Origin: Azolla caroliniana
Taxonomy: Eukaryota > Polypodiophyta
Assembly (NCBI GenBank): GCA_043228905.1
Contig: JBHGNT010000015.1
Span: 12,772,001-12,836,000 of the forward strand
Reading direction: 5' to 3'
Length of the DNA stretch: 64,000 nucleotides
Shown: positions 45,011-55,521 of the stretch, in pieces
Layout of the letters: every line of letters begins with the position of its first letter
How positions within the stretch are numbered: position 1 is the stretch's first letter
The notes under the pieces: generated by a model
Seen by the model: the letters and a program-made list of their open reading frames with translations, nothing else
Told to the model about the DNA's origin: nothing
The model's database searches: none
Position numbers and translations under genes: made by a program

Positions 45011-46032
45011 TGTTGTCGTGTGGTTTTTCACACACGATATGAAAACTAGTAAAACAATTATTTAAGATTAGCTTAATGTATTCATATGGAAAGATATATG
45101 TCTTCAAGAGCTTCATAACGTATTTTACTACGCATGAAACGGATAAACAAGTATCAAGTTATGTGAGTGTGAAGTTTGAAGGGGAAAAAAAAAAAAGACA
45201 AAACTGTGAGATGTCCCACATAGATAGGACAACATTGGAAACCAGGATATATAAGGGAAACCAAAACATATTTATGTACAATGTGTGGAGCACAGAATGT
45301 TCAAGGTGACTTGGGCTACATTGTGTGGTGTGGATGCTTTGGGCGTATGTGTGCACAACCACGTGGATGTTTTGAATGGGCGCGTGTGTGTGCGGACAAG
45401 AGCGTGGTTGCGTACACAGTGCGGTCGGGACACGTGCGCGTGCGTGGATGCGTACACTATGCGGTTGGGACTTCTTGCACGCGGATGCGTTTACGGTTTG
45501 GTTGCGAGCACGTACAGATTGCGCATGGGCTAAACTTTATGGATGATTAGGTCATTTGGCCGAATTATACGGACTGTCACATGCAACTAAAAATAGAAGC
45601 ATGCAACTAAAAATGGAAGCATGCAACTAAAAGTGGACATGCAAAGTAACATTGGGAAGGGGGATCAATAAAGAGCTCAATATATGTCCCATTTTTTCCC
45701 TTTAGCTTCTTTTTGTTCCCTTTCTTCTTCTCTCTCTCTTTCCTTGGGGGAAGAAATCTCTCATATTCATATTTGACCACTCCTTATATGGTTGTTGGCT
45801 CCTTTCTTTAAAAAAGTTTATCTCTCATTTTCATCTCCAACCCGTTGTAACAAGATTCTTGAATTATAAAATAATATATTTTTTTCTTATGCAATAAACA
45901 AACATTTTCTCTCATCTACTCGTCTTATATGTGAAATTTTCTTGTGTTGTACGTGGTGCACTAAATCCTTCTAGTCCAGAACCCCGGCAGTTCCGCCTCG
46001 CGATCCGCACATAGTGATGGATTTTCACGACA
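45011..46032. mobile_element. 1.0-kb insert in the C 3' LTR, probable solo LTR
   Basis: It starts TGTTGTCGTG and ends CACGACA, so the last seven bases are the reverse complement of the first seven (TG..CA ends). It has ATATATAAGGG (about 45248) as a possible TATA and no coding sequence. A clean target duplication was not found. Inside are two copies of a 22-bp motif 40 bp apart (45410-45431, 45450-45471) in a stretch rich in alternating GT/CG/CA steps, and three 20-bp repeats (45581-45640). Confidence 0.6.
45581..45640 (+). repeat. 20-bp tandem repeat, three units
   Basis: Units ATGCAACTAAAAATAGAAGC, then one with a single change, then a more diverged third. Confidence 0.85.
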
Positions 46033-46304
46033 ATGTGTGAGCGGTGAGTGAGATCGGCGCCATAGTTGTGTGCGTAACAGTAGATGCCAAGAGCCATGTG
46101 TGGCTGATACACTTGAAGAAGTATTGTAATCTCTCTGTTGTATATCCATTATACATAGTGAAGCTTTGTTCCCGTGGTTTTCTCCTGTTTAGGGTTTCCA
46201 CGTTAAATCTCTATGCACCATTGTTGTCTTGTTTTCTAGCATATCTATGATTCGTATTTCAGCACAGTTCGCTTATCATGATTTAACCGAACGATTTCTC
46301 AACA

Positions 46305-46872
46305 CAAATTGTTTCACTTGCAACTCTTGAAGCCGCTGGAAGTTGATGTGGTTGATCCGTTTGTGCCATAGGTCGATGTTCGATTCGACCTTTTGTGCCT
46401 TGGCAAACATCACAATGCCAACGTCATTTGTTTCGAGGATGAACATCCTCCCTTCCCGGCGCCCTTGCACGATGATCTGGCCTTCTTCTTTGATGAAGCA
46501 TCCTAGATAAGTGAACCAAACCTGCATTCCCTGGTCAACGATTTGACCAACTGACACCAAATTCTTGGTGATCATTGGGACGTGCAAGACGTTCCTCAAC
46601 CGTCCTTTCTGACCGACATGGCTCAAAGGGACGTCTCTAATATGCTCGATTGGATGAAAGGTGTCGTCCCCAATTTCGACAACCTCTGGTTGTTCCAGTT
46701 TTTCGAGATGTGAGAACCATTCTTCATGGTTCGTCGTGTGGTTGGACGCACCGGAATCCACGTACCACACCTTGTTCGGCTTTGAGGTGCTCATTTTCAT
46801 CGAATTGGCCTTGTGCTTCATCACAAAGGTTGGGCCTGTTTCGGCTCCCCTTAAGCCTTTGGCATAGTGCAA
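46305..46872 (-). pseudogene. Copia X protease and pre-integrase
   Basis: 'KVWYVDSGASNHTTNHEEWF' is an intact protease motif. It is followed by 'RLRNVLHVPMITKNLVSVGQ', 'WFTYLGCFIKEEGQIIVQGR' and 'LWHKRINHINFQRLQELQVK'. The reading is open until the insertion point of C in the pre-integrase domain. Confidence 0.83.
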
Positions 46873-46879
46873 TCACTAC

Positions 46880-47763
46880 CGATTTTCCTGTTCAGCTCTA
46901 CTTGATCCAGATTTTTCTGAATCGGCTTTCTCCTTCCAACACTCGCTTTCTTTGTGGCCTTTCCGGCCACAATACCAATAGTTAGTGGATTTGTTTTGCC
47001 TGTCTTCGGCTCCACCCTGACTCCCCCTACTTGTGGAGGGTCCACTACTATCAACACCACCTATGTGCCTCCGGTTCTGCTCTTGTCAACCGCTACCATT
47101 GCGTGCTGATCCACCTCGTCCTCCATGACCATGGGGCCGATCCGCCTATGTGTACAACATTTGACCATCAGAGTGTGTGTTTCTTGATGCATCTGTTTGG
47201 TTTTCTTCAACTAGAAGCATCGATTCCAGGTCGACGAAGGTCGGAGGTTTCTCCCTCGTGCAAATTGTTGTTCTAATCGGCCCATACTTTTGCACTAGAC
47301 GACCAAGGCAGATATGTACCATTTCATCATCGTCCACTGTCACATTGAAGTACCCCAAGGCATCACAGATTTCCTTGATATTCGTGGTGTTGTCGGTCAT
47401 CGTCATATCCATTTGTCGGATATTGTTGAGTTGTTGACATAGCTGCAACTTGTGGGCCGTGGACCTCACGACGAAAATCTTCTTCAGATTTTCCCAGGCC
47501 TCCTTTGGCATCTTTGCATTTGGAATGTAGCCCAACATCTAGTCGTGCACACAAGATGCAAGGCAGTACAAGTTCTACTTGTTGCCTGCTCCCACGCCAG
47601 AAAATCCTTGTGTGTTGACTCTGACATTACCTCATTTTCTCCATGGATGTAACTCCAGTAGCCATGCCCGAGCAGGTACTGGTGCATCTTGTATTCCCAC
47701 AATGCATAGTTGCTCCTTTCCAACTACTCTATTGGAAGCGCACCACCCTTTCCTCTGTCCATT
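46880..47763 (-). pseudogene. Copia X gag
   Basis: The start at 47763 reads 'MDRGKGGALPIE', a stop, 'LERSNYALWEYKMHQYLLGH' and 'YWSYIHGENEV', the usual copia gag N-terminus. 47538-47146 continues 'KMPKEAWENLKKIFVVRS' and 'AHKLQLCQQLNNIRQMDM' (UBN2-type). The knuckle region near 46960-47000 reads 'YWYCGRKGHKESEC', so the first Cys of the CCHC has become Tyr. Frame changes and stops break the gene. Confidence 0.8.
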
Positions 47764-47790
47764 TTTCTTGTATGTACTTGTCTGGGGATT

Positions 47791-48119
47791 AAGAGTGTTG
47801 AGAGATCAAGCTCAATTTAGTTTAGTTAGTTAGTCAACCATGTAACTCTGTAGTTACCTAGATAGAATCTAGTTAGAAGTGTTGACTATAACGACTTAAA
47901 TAGGACCTTATACTTAAGTAGGATATTCTAGATCCTCCACTCCCAAGGTCATTTAATATAGGACTTACACAGTTGTACCTATATTCTCCTCACACATGTG
48001 CACCCTTGCACATGAGATCTATATATATCGCATTGATGGTATTTTTGTATTTGATGATGATGATGTTAATGCTAGTTTAATATAGTTACTCATCCCCCAT
48101 CTTGTGTTGTTCATAAGTG

Positions 48120-48196
<77 letters not shown>

Positions 48197-48283
48197 TATC
48201 ACATAATCTTCCGCTTAACTTAATCACATAATTAGGCACTAATTAACCCATACTTAATTACTTACCTAATTCTTAACAAAGAG
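47791..48283 (+). mobile_element. Solo LTR (47796-48278) with target duplication AAGAG
   Basis: TGTTGAGAGATCAAG..TAATTCTTAACA, 483 bp, flanked by AAGAG at 47791-47795 and 48279-48283. It belongs to the same family as the LTR of copia B (17079-17534), in the opposite orientation. It sits in the leader of copia X, between the gag start and the primer site. No internal sequence is present, so it arose by LTR-LTR recombination. Confidence 0.93.
48118..48198. repeat. (CT)n(CA)n microsatellite within the solo LTR
   Basis: About 33 CT units are followed by CACACACACACA. The related LTR at 17079-17534 has only a short GT/GA tract at the same place, so the run expanded here. Confidence 0.9.
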
Positions 48284-48353
48284 CTTGTCTATGCTGAAGC
48301 GCTTGTCCGCAGTAGAGGATTCTCATGCCTCGCACTCTGATACCATGTAAAGA

Positions 48354-51300
48354 TTAGTGTGGAACCTAAAACAGAACACAATCGGCTCTAAGAGAAGTGT
48401 AAGAAAGAGGAAATTGGTTCAACAATTCAAACATAGGTTAAATGGTAAGAATCAAGCATAATTAGAATAACTAAGGCAAGAGTTTGATGCCCATTGTAAG
48501 GATCATAGAAAGAAATGTGCTTTACAAAAGAGATAAGAAATGCACGCAATACATATGAAAATAATGACGCATATTTTGGCAAAAGTCAAGTATCATCTAG
48601 GGACAAGTGGTGATGTGTGACAATAAGGAAAATTTCTATTTTTATTTTGCAACATTGCACTTGAAAGCTATAAAAGGAGGAACTAGAGACCTCATGGTGG
48701 GGAATGGTCATTTAGGGAAATTGGATATCTAGATTTAGATGATTAATGGATTATTGAATCACGAAGGTACATGAGAGACTAATACGACTACCAAGGCGAC
48801 ATGCCATTGATCAAAGACTTTCCACACAAACTTCAAAGATATTTTTCCATAATCTTTATCTTTCCCACACTATGTAAAGGGGTTGATCATTGTAAAAATT
48901 GATTGCATTTTGATTTCAATCCTTTCTAAATTTCTAGTAAACCAAGGATAAATAATTCATCCTTAAACATTAAAATTTATGTATTTTGGAGGAATTATAA
49001 TTTATCTTCCTTGCAATTCAAGGTTAAACAAGAGTTGTTAACTTTTGGCTCAAAAATATGAGTATCAAATGCTTAGTGCTACACTCAAAAATCATTTATG
49101 CTTAGGAGGGATAGGATTTTTATACATCCAACTTATTGGTGCACTATTGTCGAGTTGTTTCCAAGAGGATTGCAACCAAATTTTTGGTATGAGGTTTGAA
49201 GGATTTTTTGTGCATTTCATAAAGTGTATAACATTATTTCATAAAATTTTATTGAATGGTTAATCCAATGTATGAATAAACATGAATTTCTTGTTATAAA
49301 ACCAAGGATAACCCAATATCATATAAATGGATATTAATTTTGTCACATAAAACTCAAGCCTTTCTACACGAGGAATCGATATATCAATAATGAATTACTT
49401 GCATCATGGATTATATTGTATTCTTGTATCTGCTAGGTAAAATTTATAAGTGTAGTGACTTATGTTTTCTTGAAGTCTCAACATTTGTACCAATTGATTA
49501 TAAATAAATTTGTGGGAGCCACTTGGTAAGTGAAATTTATAAGTTTTATCACCGATATCTCCTCAAAGCCTCAACATCTCTACCAAGTGATTATAAATAA
49601 AATAGTATGAGTCACCCATATCAAACAACTAATGCATTGGAGATCCATTGTTTTAACTTAATGCTCATAGCAAATCATTTAGTCTCAGTAAATGTTTAGA
49701 AAAATAACATGGGTGACAATTGCGTAAATTTTGAGTTTGAACCTCAACATTATCAAGGAATGGACCGTTATCATCAAAAGTTTGACCATTTTCCTCTTGA
49801 GGTGTAAAAGTTCTTTATTTCTCAAGGGATTTTCTTTTTGGTGCCCTTTATTACATTATGCACATGAAAGGAGAATGTGGTTAGTGTTTTGACCAAACTC
49901 ATCATTGGGTTTCATACGTTTCCCTTTGAAATGATTCTTAGTTTAGTTCTGGTAACTAGGGCTTATTATGAGCTTTCTAATTGCACGTTCTAGGATCTTT
50001 ATCATGCACTATCCCACATATAGTCTGAATTCGGAACACCATTTAGGAAATAAACAATGAAATATGTTCGCCATAAAGGTGTGAATTTTGAATTTGTGTT
50101 CGAGTGTGATCAAGAGAAACTACAAGGGAACCAAATGACCTATTAGAGACATTCATTATGTTTTGTGTTGCTTCCATTCGAGAAGGTGGCTATCGAAATC
50201 ATTATCTAAAAATGTCAACAAAGTTATCCCATGTATGGGGTTGTTTCTTCTTGGCATGAAAACTGCATCATCAAGTTGCAACTTTACCACCTAAATCAAG
50301 GACAACATTTGCAATTTTTGTACTATTAAGGTTAGGTTGAAGCTCATAATGAGACTCCCAATGACCAGCAAACTACAAATTGCTCTCTCAATTCTTTCTT
50401 TTCGCCTTTAACCTTCTCTCAACATCTGTTTCCATATTGGCAACATGGGATTTGATAATATCTTGAGGTTTTGAAAGTTTGGTAAGCACAAGTCATTGAT
50501 GGATGCAATACGAAGACTTTTCCACTAAATGATAGCTTTCTCACCTAACTAAAAAACGACATGCACAATTTCATGCTATCAAGTTTAGGGGCAAACTCAA
50601 ATTGAGACTTCAAATGCACCAACAAAATGCAATTTGCTATTTACTTTCTTTATTTTCATCTTGAAATGGCTTTACATCATGAAAAGTTCCCCATTTTGGT
50701 CATCCTTTGTCTTGACATCCATTTGCTCTGTTGGCAACATGGGATTTTAGAAGATCATTAGATTTTCAGAGTTATCAAAATTTGTTTAAAGTTATACGCA
50801 TCAAGTCTTGTAATTGATGGAAGTAAATTTCAAGCAAGGGGATGGATGAAGTAGAATGTAGGGTCAACTCCTTGAGTCAAGGTTCCACGATTTTATACAA
50901 AGTATAAGCCAGGTAAATGACTAAAAAATGTATTTGGCAATTGTAAATGAATTAATCATGAAATTAATTTTACAAAAGCAATCTCAAAACAATCACAAAA
51001 TAAGTATTCAGATAACTAATGGCAAAATAGATAAGGAAATTCCTAACATTAATACCACTTGAATCCTATGAGATGGTGTTTAAGATTATGTTATTATGGT
51101 AACACAATTGGTATTTTAAAAACCACAAGGGCAACATAATATTCAATATAATTCCCTTATCTCTATTTTGGTGATGTTTGGTGACTCCTTAAGCCTCAAC
51201 CATTTTTGTTCACCATAAAAAAAAAATTGCACTATAATGGCAAAACAAATACACCTAATTGGTTCCTACCTAGATCGAGTCTTACACTTAGTTTAATACC

Positions 51301-53246
51301 TTAAACCATAACTAAATTACGAAGTCTTAATTAATGTTCTCAAAACTAATTACTTACTTAATTGAGAAATCCATAAGAAATCTATACAATGTGAAGACAT
51401 TATCTATTATTCATTGATAGAAGCGAACCATGCTCAATGCAAAGTGAAACTTAAATACCTCGGATAGAAGCTTAAGATATGAGCTCTTAACCTAGGGTGA
51501 GGATCAGAGCTCTTAACCTAGGGTGAGGATCAAAGCTTAATGAAGGCAAGAGAGAAAGAGATAAGATGAAGACTCTTATCTCGAGATGAAAAAGTAAGGG
51601 AGAACCAAAAGTGACCTTAATTGTCTCTTGTTTTTTGTCATTTGCCCCTTTTTCCAACTTTTCTTGCTTCAAAACTTGTCTTTGGAATCAATGCCAATGC
51701 CACATAGTTAAAAGGCATGAGAAGTGAAATGTACGACAAGTCCTTATCGCTTAATATGGAAAACCTTAACTACACTCAGACCATCAAAGTGCCATCTCAA
51801 AATTATATTGAAATTACCAAAGCCTATTTGATTGGCCATTGAATGTGTACGCATTTGCAAGGGTAATTCAGCTAGGTTATTTTTTGTACTATAAGATGTA
51901 ATTCACTTCTAGAAATAACATTTGTTTTTTGCTCAAAACATCAAAATTAGAGGTCCATGGTTTATCTATAGAGAAATACATGTATAGACCATTGATTTTT
52001 CAATATCCATGTGTCTACTTTATGGGCACGATAGAGTATTAGCATAATGGTAAATGCACACATTTGGTGTGGTGATGTTATCTTATGACATCATCATGTT
52101 TGCAGATAGACATCATATTGTGTTTTTTCGGTTTCTCCTTTCTAATCACTTCATTACGGAAGGTTGGAGCATTTTTATTCTTAGCATTACCTTTTATTTA
52201 AGAAGGTAATGGTGTGGCTTATCTCTATTTGCATTGTGGAGATGCACAATGTCATGATTCTAAGCCCTTTATTTAGGAACAAACCTATTGCTTGAGTTTT
52301 GAAACCGAAAAGCTTCGTGTCATAAAGCACAAACTTTAACATTTTGGGATCGTGTTACAAAATTCATAGTAAGGTGGTTAACTTAAAGTCAATGAATAAA
52401 GAAGGTCTTGTAGGAAATGTTTTGTAAAACCATGTGGTGTTTAGGGCCAAATTGCTAATGAAATATATGAAGCGTTTTGTAATGAACATAAGCCAAACCC
52501 ATTGTTCCAACATATAAAGTGCTCTTTGCAGTGCGTAAAAGGCAATGTCATTACATTGTGCTATAGCACATAAGATTTTGTTTAGCATTTTCTTATTCGT
52601 AGGTTCTAGAAAGTGAATTGTAAAGAGATATTTTGATGAGCAAACTATTACCAAAAGCTTTGGCACAATGTGTTCACATAAGAGGTCTTATAACAACTAA
52701 ACAACGATGTAACATGCCCACTAATGAGGAGGAGCGAATCATTCACACTAGTAATAAGGGATCTACATAAAAGAGATGAGGGTTATGTCCTTAGATTGTG
52801 CATGCTTCATCATGACATTTTAGTGCTGATGTGACCTAAAGTATGTATGTGATGGCTAGCGCTTTTCAAAGACAAACAAACATGTGAAATAGTGAAATAG
52901 TGTGACCAATGTCAAAGGCATAAGAATGCAATCTAAGACGATTTCAATCTTTTTACTGTTGGTGTAGTTTCGGTAGCCTTTTGAAAAATGGGGAATCGAC
53001 TTTTGGTGTAGGAGCTAAGGGAATCTGAGTTCAATAAATGTTTAAACAACAATTCCTTTAGATCTAATTAGAATGAGGGTGTTGGAAGTAGGAGGGCAAA
53101 GGTATATGCGAGATTGTATTCTCATCGACCATGCTTTAGAGGATGTAATGTGTTGTTATTTGGATCGTTTCTAGTTGGACATTCATTGGATATCTACTTT
53201 AGCTTGTAAATAAGGTCTTCGTTCGTATTGTATTCAAGACGGATAT
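48354..53246. other. AT-rich gene-free region
   Basis: The first 50-100 bp (TGTAAAGATTAG..) are probably the edge of the 5' LTR of copia X. The rest has no frame with recognisable similarity. Two old, diverged duplications can be seen: about 49440-49530 against 49530-49620 (shared CAACAT.T.TACCAA.TGATTATAAATAAA), and about 50260-50500 against 50540-50790 (shared GGCAACATGGGATTT). A 27-bp unit is repeated twice at 51481-51535. I see nothing else. Confidence 0.6.
51481..51535. repeat. 27-bp tandem duplication
   Basis: GAGCTCTTAACCTAGGGTGA plus GGATCA is present twice in tandem, with one change at the end. Confidence 0.85.
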
Positions 53247-53484
53247 GCATAGATTGTGTGCTACAACATGTAAGGGAGCGTGTTTCAGATTATCGTGCAG
53301 GGCAGACAACCCAAATGGGCAGATACATGCATAGATTGTGTGTGCTATATCATGTAAGGGAGTGTTTCGGGTTGTCGTGCAGGGTGGACAACCCAAATGG
53401 ACAAATATGCATAGATTGTGTGCTATCGCATGTAAGGGAGTGTGTTTCCGATTGTCGTGCAGGGCAAACAACCCAAATGGATTG
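53247..53484. repeat. 80-82-bp tandem repeat, three units
   Basis: Units begin GCATAGATTGTGTG at 53247, 53329 and 53409 and each contains CATGTAAGGGAG and CAACCCAAATGG. They differ by several percent and small indels. The array lies about 0.55 kb before the lactate dehydrogenase ATG. Confidence 0.9.
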
Positions 53485-53935
53485 GGGTGTGTGATGTCTT
53501 GTTCGCATCATAATGCGACGGGCAAAAAAGCATGCTGGCAACAGATTGGTGACTGGGTTATGTAGCGCGCAATATGTTATTTGGATCGTAATAACGCGAT
53601 GGGATGTAGACATGGAATGATAGGGGCGGGCAGGCAACAAGAGACTGATTGTGATCGAGTCATCGGAGGAAACGCCCACCTGGGAACCCACCCATTGTCT
53701 CCTCCACCGCCCCCCCCCCCCTTTCCCCTTTTTCCTCTTTCAACACATACACATTGTGTGGGGAAGATGGATAGTTTGCTTGCTCTGCGTATCCAAGGAG
53801 ACAAGTTACAACCATCATCGGTTACGCAGGCAAACAGACGGACTGACATGAGCAAAGTCAAAACTGGTGGGCTACTAATTAAAGCACATATGAGCATTCA
53901 ACCAAACCAATACACCTACATAGACGCAGACCAGA

Positions 53936-53966
<31 letters not shown>

Positions 53967-54024
53967 AGAAGAGAGCTCCTTTCAACAGAAAATCTTGCCA
54001 ACAATTGATTCCTAAGGAGACTTC
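53485..54024 (+). promoter_or_regulatory. Upstream region of the lactate dehydrogenase gene
   Basis: No clear TATA box was identified. A run of 12 C (53710-53721) and a GAA/GAG microsatellite (about 53937-53975) lie in the presumed promoter or 5' leader. An in-frame stop TAA at 54013-54015, 9 bp before the ATG, fixes 54025 as the most upstream possible start of the contiguous frame. Confidence 0.45.
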
Positions 54025-55368
54025 ATGACTACTACTGCATCATCATCATCCAGGTATGCCATTTCCTCTGCCTCTGATCATGCCCTTCTTTCAATAGATT
54101 ACGGGAAGCCCCATCATCAGGTGAGCCTCGGCCGTGGTGGTGGTGCTCTCCACACAAGAGCTTTGGCTGTGGCATGGTCGGGCCGCAATAGGCAGGCAGC
54201 ACCTGGGCATCGATGGCCTAGCCCTAGCCCTAGCCCTAACCCTGGCCCTAGCCCTTGGCCTAGCCCTAGACAACAACTCGCCGTGAATGCGAGTGCGGTA
54301 GGAGGCGAACCACAAAGGGGAAACCAAGAAGAGGAAGACAATGGCGACTCGGACTCTGCGGGGAGCTTCATGTTCAGTGAGATCAAGGGCTCCTACATCC
54401 TGCCTTCTTTGAAGTCCCCGCTGTCGAAAGTGACTGTGGTGGGCGTAGGGAATGTGGGCATGGCATGCGCTCAGACGTGCCTCACCTCGGACCTCATGGA
54501 CGAGCTCGTCCTCGTAGACATCCAGCCCGGGAAGCTCCGCGGGGAGATGCTCGACCTCCAACACGCGGCTGCGTTCCTGCCTCGTGTCAAGATCGTGGCC
54601 AGCACCGACTACAGCATCACGGCCGGCTCGGACATCTGTATTGTCACCGCGGGTGCCCGCCAACGGGAAGGTGAATCCCGCCTCTCCCTCCTCGACCGAA
54701 ACGTGGCCCTCTTCCGCAACATCATCCCGGAGCTTGTCCGGCACAGCCCCGACACCATCCTCCTCATCGTCTCCAACCCTGTCGACATCCTCACCCACAT
54801 CTCGTGGAAGTTGTCTGGCCTCCCGCCCAATCATGTCATCGGATCGGGAACCAACCTCGACTCCTCTCGGCTTCGATTCCTCATCGCGGACACTTTCGAT
54901 GTCAACGCCCACAACGTGCATGGCTACGTGGTCGGGGAACACGGGGATAGCTCCGTCCCCCTCTGGTCTGGCCTCACTGTAGCAAATGTGCCCGTGCTTC
55001 GACTCAAGGACAAGAATGGCATCCATTACACCACGAAAACCTTGAAGGCCTTCCACAAGGCGGTTGTGGATAGTGCTTACGAGGTCATCAATTTGAAGGG
55101 GTACACTTCGTGGGCGATTGGCTACTCGGCCGCGAGCTTGGTCAAGTCGTTGCTCAGAGATCAACGGCGTATCCATCCAGTGTCGGTCCTTGCCAAAGGG
55201 TTCTATGGTATTGAAGAGGAAGTATATCTGAGTTTGCCTGCACAACTCGGCCGCGCGGGAGTCTTGGGTGTGGCGGCCAACCTTGAGCTTTCGGATGATG
55301 AGATACGCAAATTGCAACAATCGGCAAAGACCATCTGGGAGACGCAGTGCAAGATGGAAGGACCTTAG
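54025..55368 (+). CDS. LDH: L-lactate dehydrogenase (NAD-dependent), with long N-terminal extension
   Basis: It interconverts pyruvate and L-lactate with NADH/NAD+, normally as a cytosolic tetramer in anaerobic metabolism. The frame has 447 residues. The catalytic body starts at about residue 118 ('MFSEIKGSYILPSLKSPL'). It shows the NAD-binding GVGNVG (G140, G142, G145), Asp165 after the second strand, the mobile loop 'AGARQREGESRLSLLDRN' with Gln213 (the lactate- rather than malate-type residue) and Arg219, 'IVSNPVDILT', substrate Arg282, the Asp279/His306 catalytic pair ('VGEHGDSS') and 'LKGYTSWAIG'. The body (about 330 residues) fits plant LDH, usually near 350 in all. The first 117 residues are extra: Ser/Ala/Arg-rich, then an S-P-S-P repeat, then an acidic stretch. 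They may be an organelle-targeting or disordered region, or the true start may be Met116. There is no intron. High-GC codon use contrasts with the AT-rich surroundings. Confidence 0.93.
   Translation: MTTTASSSSRYAISSASDHALLSIDYGKPHHQVSLGRGGGALHTRALAVAWSGRNRQAAPGHRWPSPSPSPNPGPSPWPSPRQQLAVNASAVGGEPQRGNQEEEDNGDSDSAGSFMFSEIKGSYILPSLKSPLSKVTVVGVGNVGMACAQTCLTSDLMDELVLVDIQPGKLRGEMLDLQHAAAFLPRVKIVASTDYSITAGSDICIVTAGARQREGESRLSLLDRNVALFRNIIPELVRHSPDTILLIVSNPVDILTHISWKLSGLPPNHVIGSGTNLDSSRLRFLIADTFDVNAHNVHGYVVGEHGDSSVPLWSGLTVANVPVLRLKDKNGIHYTTKTLKAFHKAVVDSAYEVINLKGYTSWAIGYSAASLVKSLLRDQRRIHPVSVLAKGFYGIEEEVYLSLPAQLGRAGVLGVAANLELSDDEIRKLQQSAKTIWETQCKMEGP
54222..54270 (+). repeat. GCCCTA hexamer repeat inside the LDH frame
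   Basis: About eight imperfect copies of (A/T)GCCCTA encode the Ser-Pro run at residues 66-81. Several units read CCCTA(G/A), close to the plant telomere unit CCCTAAA but one base shorter, so the likeness is probably accidental. Confidence 0.75.
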
Positions 55369-55515
55369 CTTTTAACTTCGAGGCTTACTTAGTATAACAC
55401 TAGGATATTCTACTAATATATGTATAGCTCACTTGGACATTCTACTAGTGTATTATGTATAGATATGCTGTTATGTATTTGCATATGTGTGTGCATGTGC
55501 ATCCATATGGCTGAA

Positions 55516-55521
55516 AATAAA
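55516..55521 (+). terminator. Poly(A) signal candidate of the LDH gene
   Basis: AATAAA about 150 bp after the stop codon. It is a plausible cleavage signal; the site itself is not visible. Confidence 0.5.

Larger units (their letters stand above)
17538..46304 (+). mobile_element. Copia retrotransposon C, host of the nested cluster
   Basis: LTRs at 17538-18102 and 44721-46304 (the latter split) flank gag, protease and part of integrase (to 19617), then integrase, RT and RNase H (42196-44710). The target duplication is CAAAT at 17533-17537 and 46305-46309, an exact match. Removing element D (19618-42190 plus one copy of CTATG) rejoins integrase in frame. The native element is about 5.2 kb. By eye the LTRs differ at about 7%, so the insertion is old. 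Integrase has lost a catalytic residue and several stops are present. Confidence 0.95.
44721..46304 (+). repeat. 3' LTR of copia C, split by a 1-kb insert
   Basis: 44721-45010 and 46033-46304 together match the 5' LTR (17538-18102). The part between them (45011-46032) is foreign. The LTR ends TTTCTCAACA and is followed by the target duplication CAAAT. Confidence 0.9.
46305..48353 (-). mobile_element. Copia retrotransposon X, 5' part, minus strand
   Basis: The minus strand holds, from right to left, a primer-site-like TGGTATCAGAGTGC next to an LTR-like start at 48354, a leader (interrupted by a solo LTR), gag, protease and pre-integrase. It is cut at 46305 by element C. Once C is removed it abuts the LTR of copia B at 17534, with no continuation of X found farther left. 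Confidence 0.75.

Noticed and set aside
11210-48400. LTRs of M (11210) and X (48354) as the two ends of one element
   Set aside because: Their sequences do not match beyond the TG start.
52038-52090. Another tRNA-like sequence (TAGCATAATGG)
   Set aside because: Only the A box fits; no B box follows at tRNA distance.
48354-53246. Several short frames (60-100 codons) in AT-rich spacer DNA
   Set aside because: No start context, domain or codon bias; expected by chance in this length.
54222-54270. Interstitial telomere repeat
   Set aside because: The unit is six bases (GCCCTA), not the seven-base plant telomere unit, and codes for Ser-Pro in frame.
54091-55320. Open frame of 409 codons antisense to lactate dehydrogenase
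   Set aside because: It is the mirror of a GC-rich coding sequence, Arg/Asp/His-rich without any recognisable domain. The sense frame has all LDH catalytic motifs.
54025-55368. Malate dehydrogenase instead of lactate dehydrogenase
   Set aside because: The mobile loop has Gln213 (ARQREGESR), the lactate-type residue, where malate enzymes have Arg; the whole body follows plant LDH.
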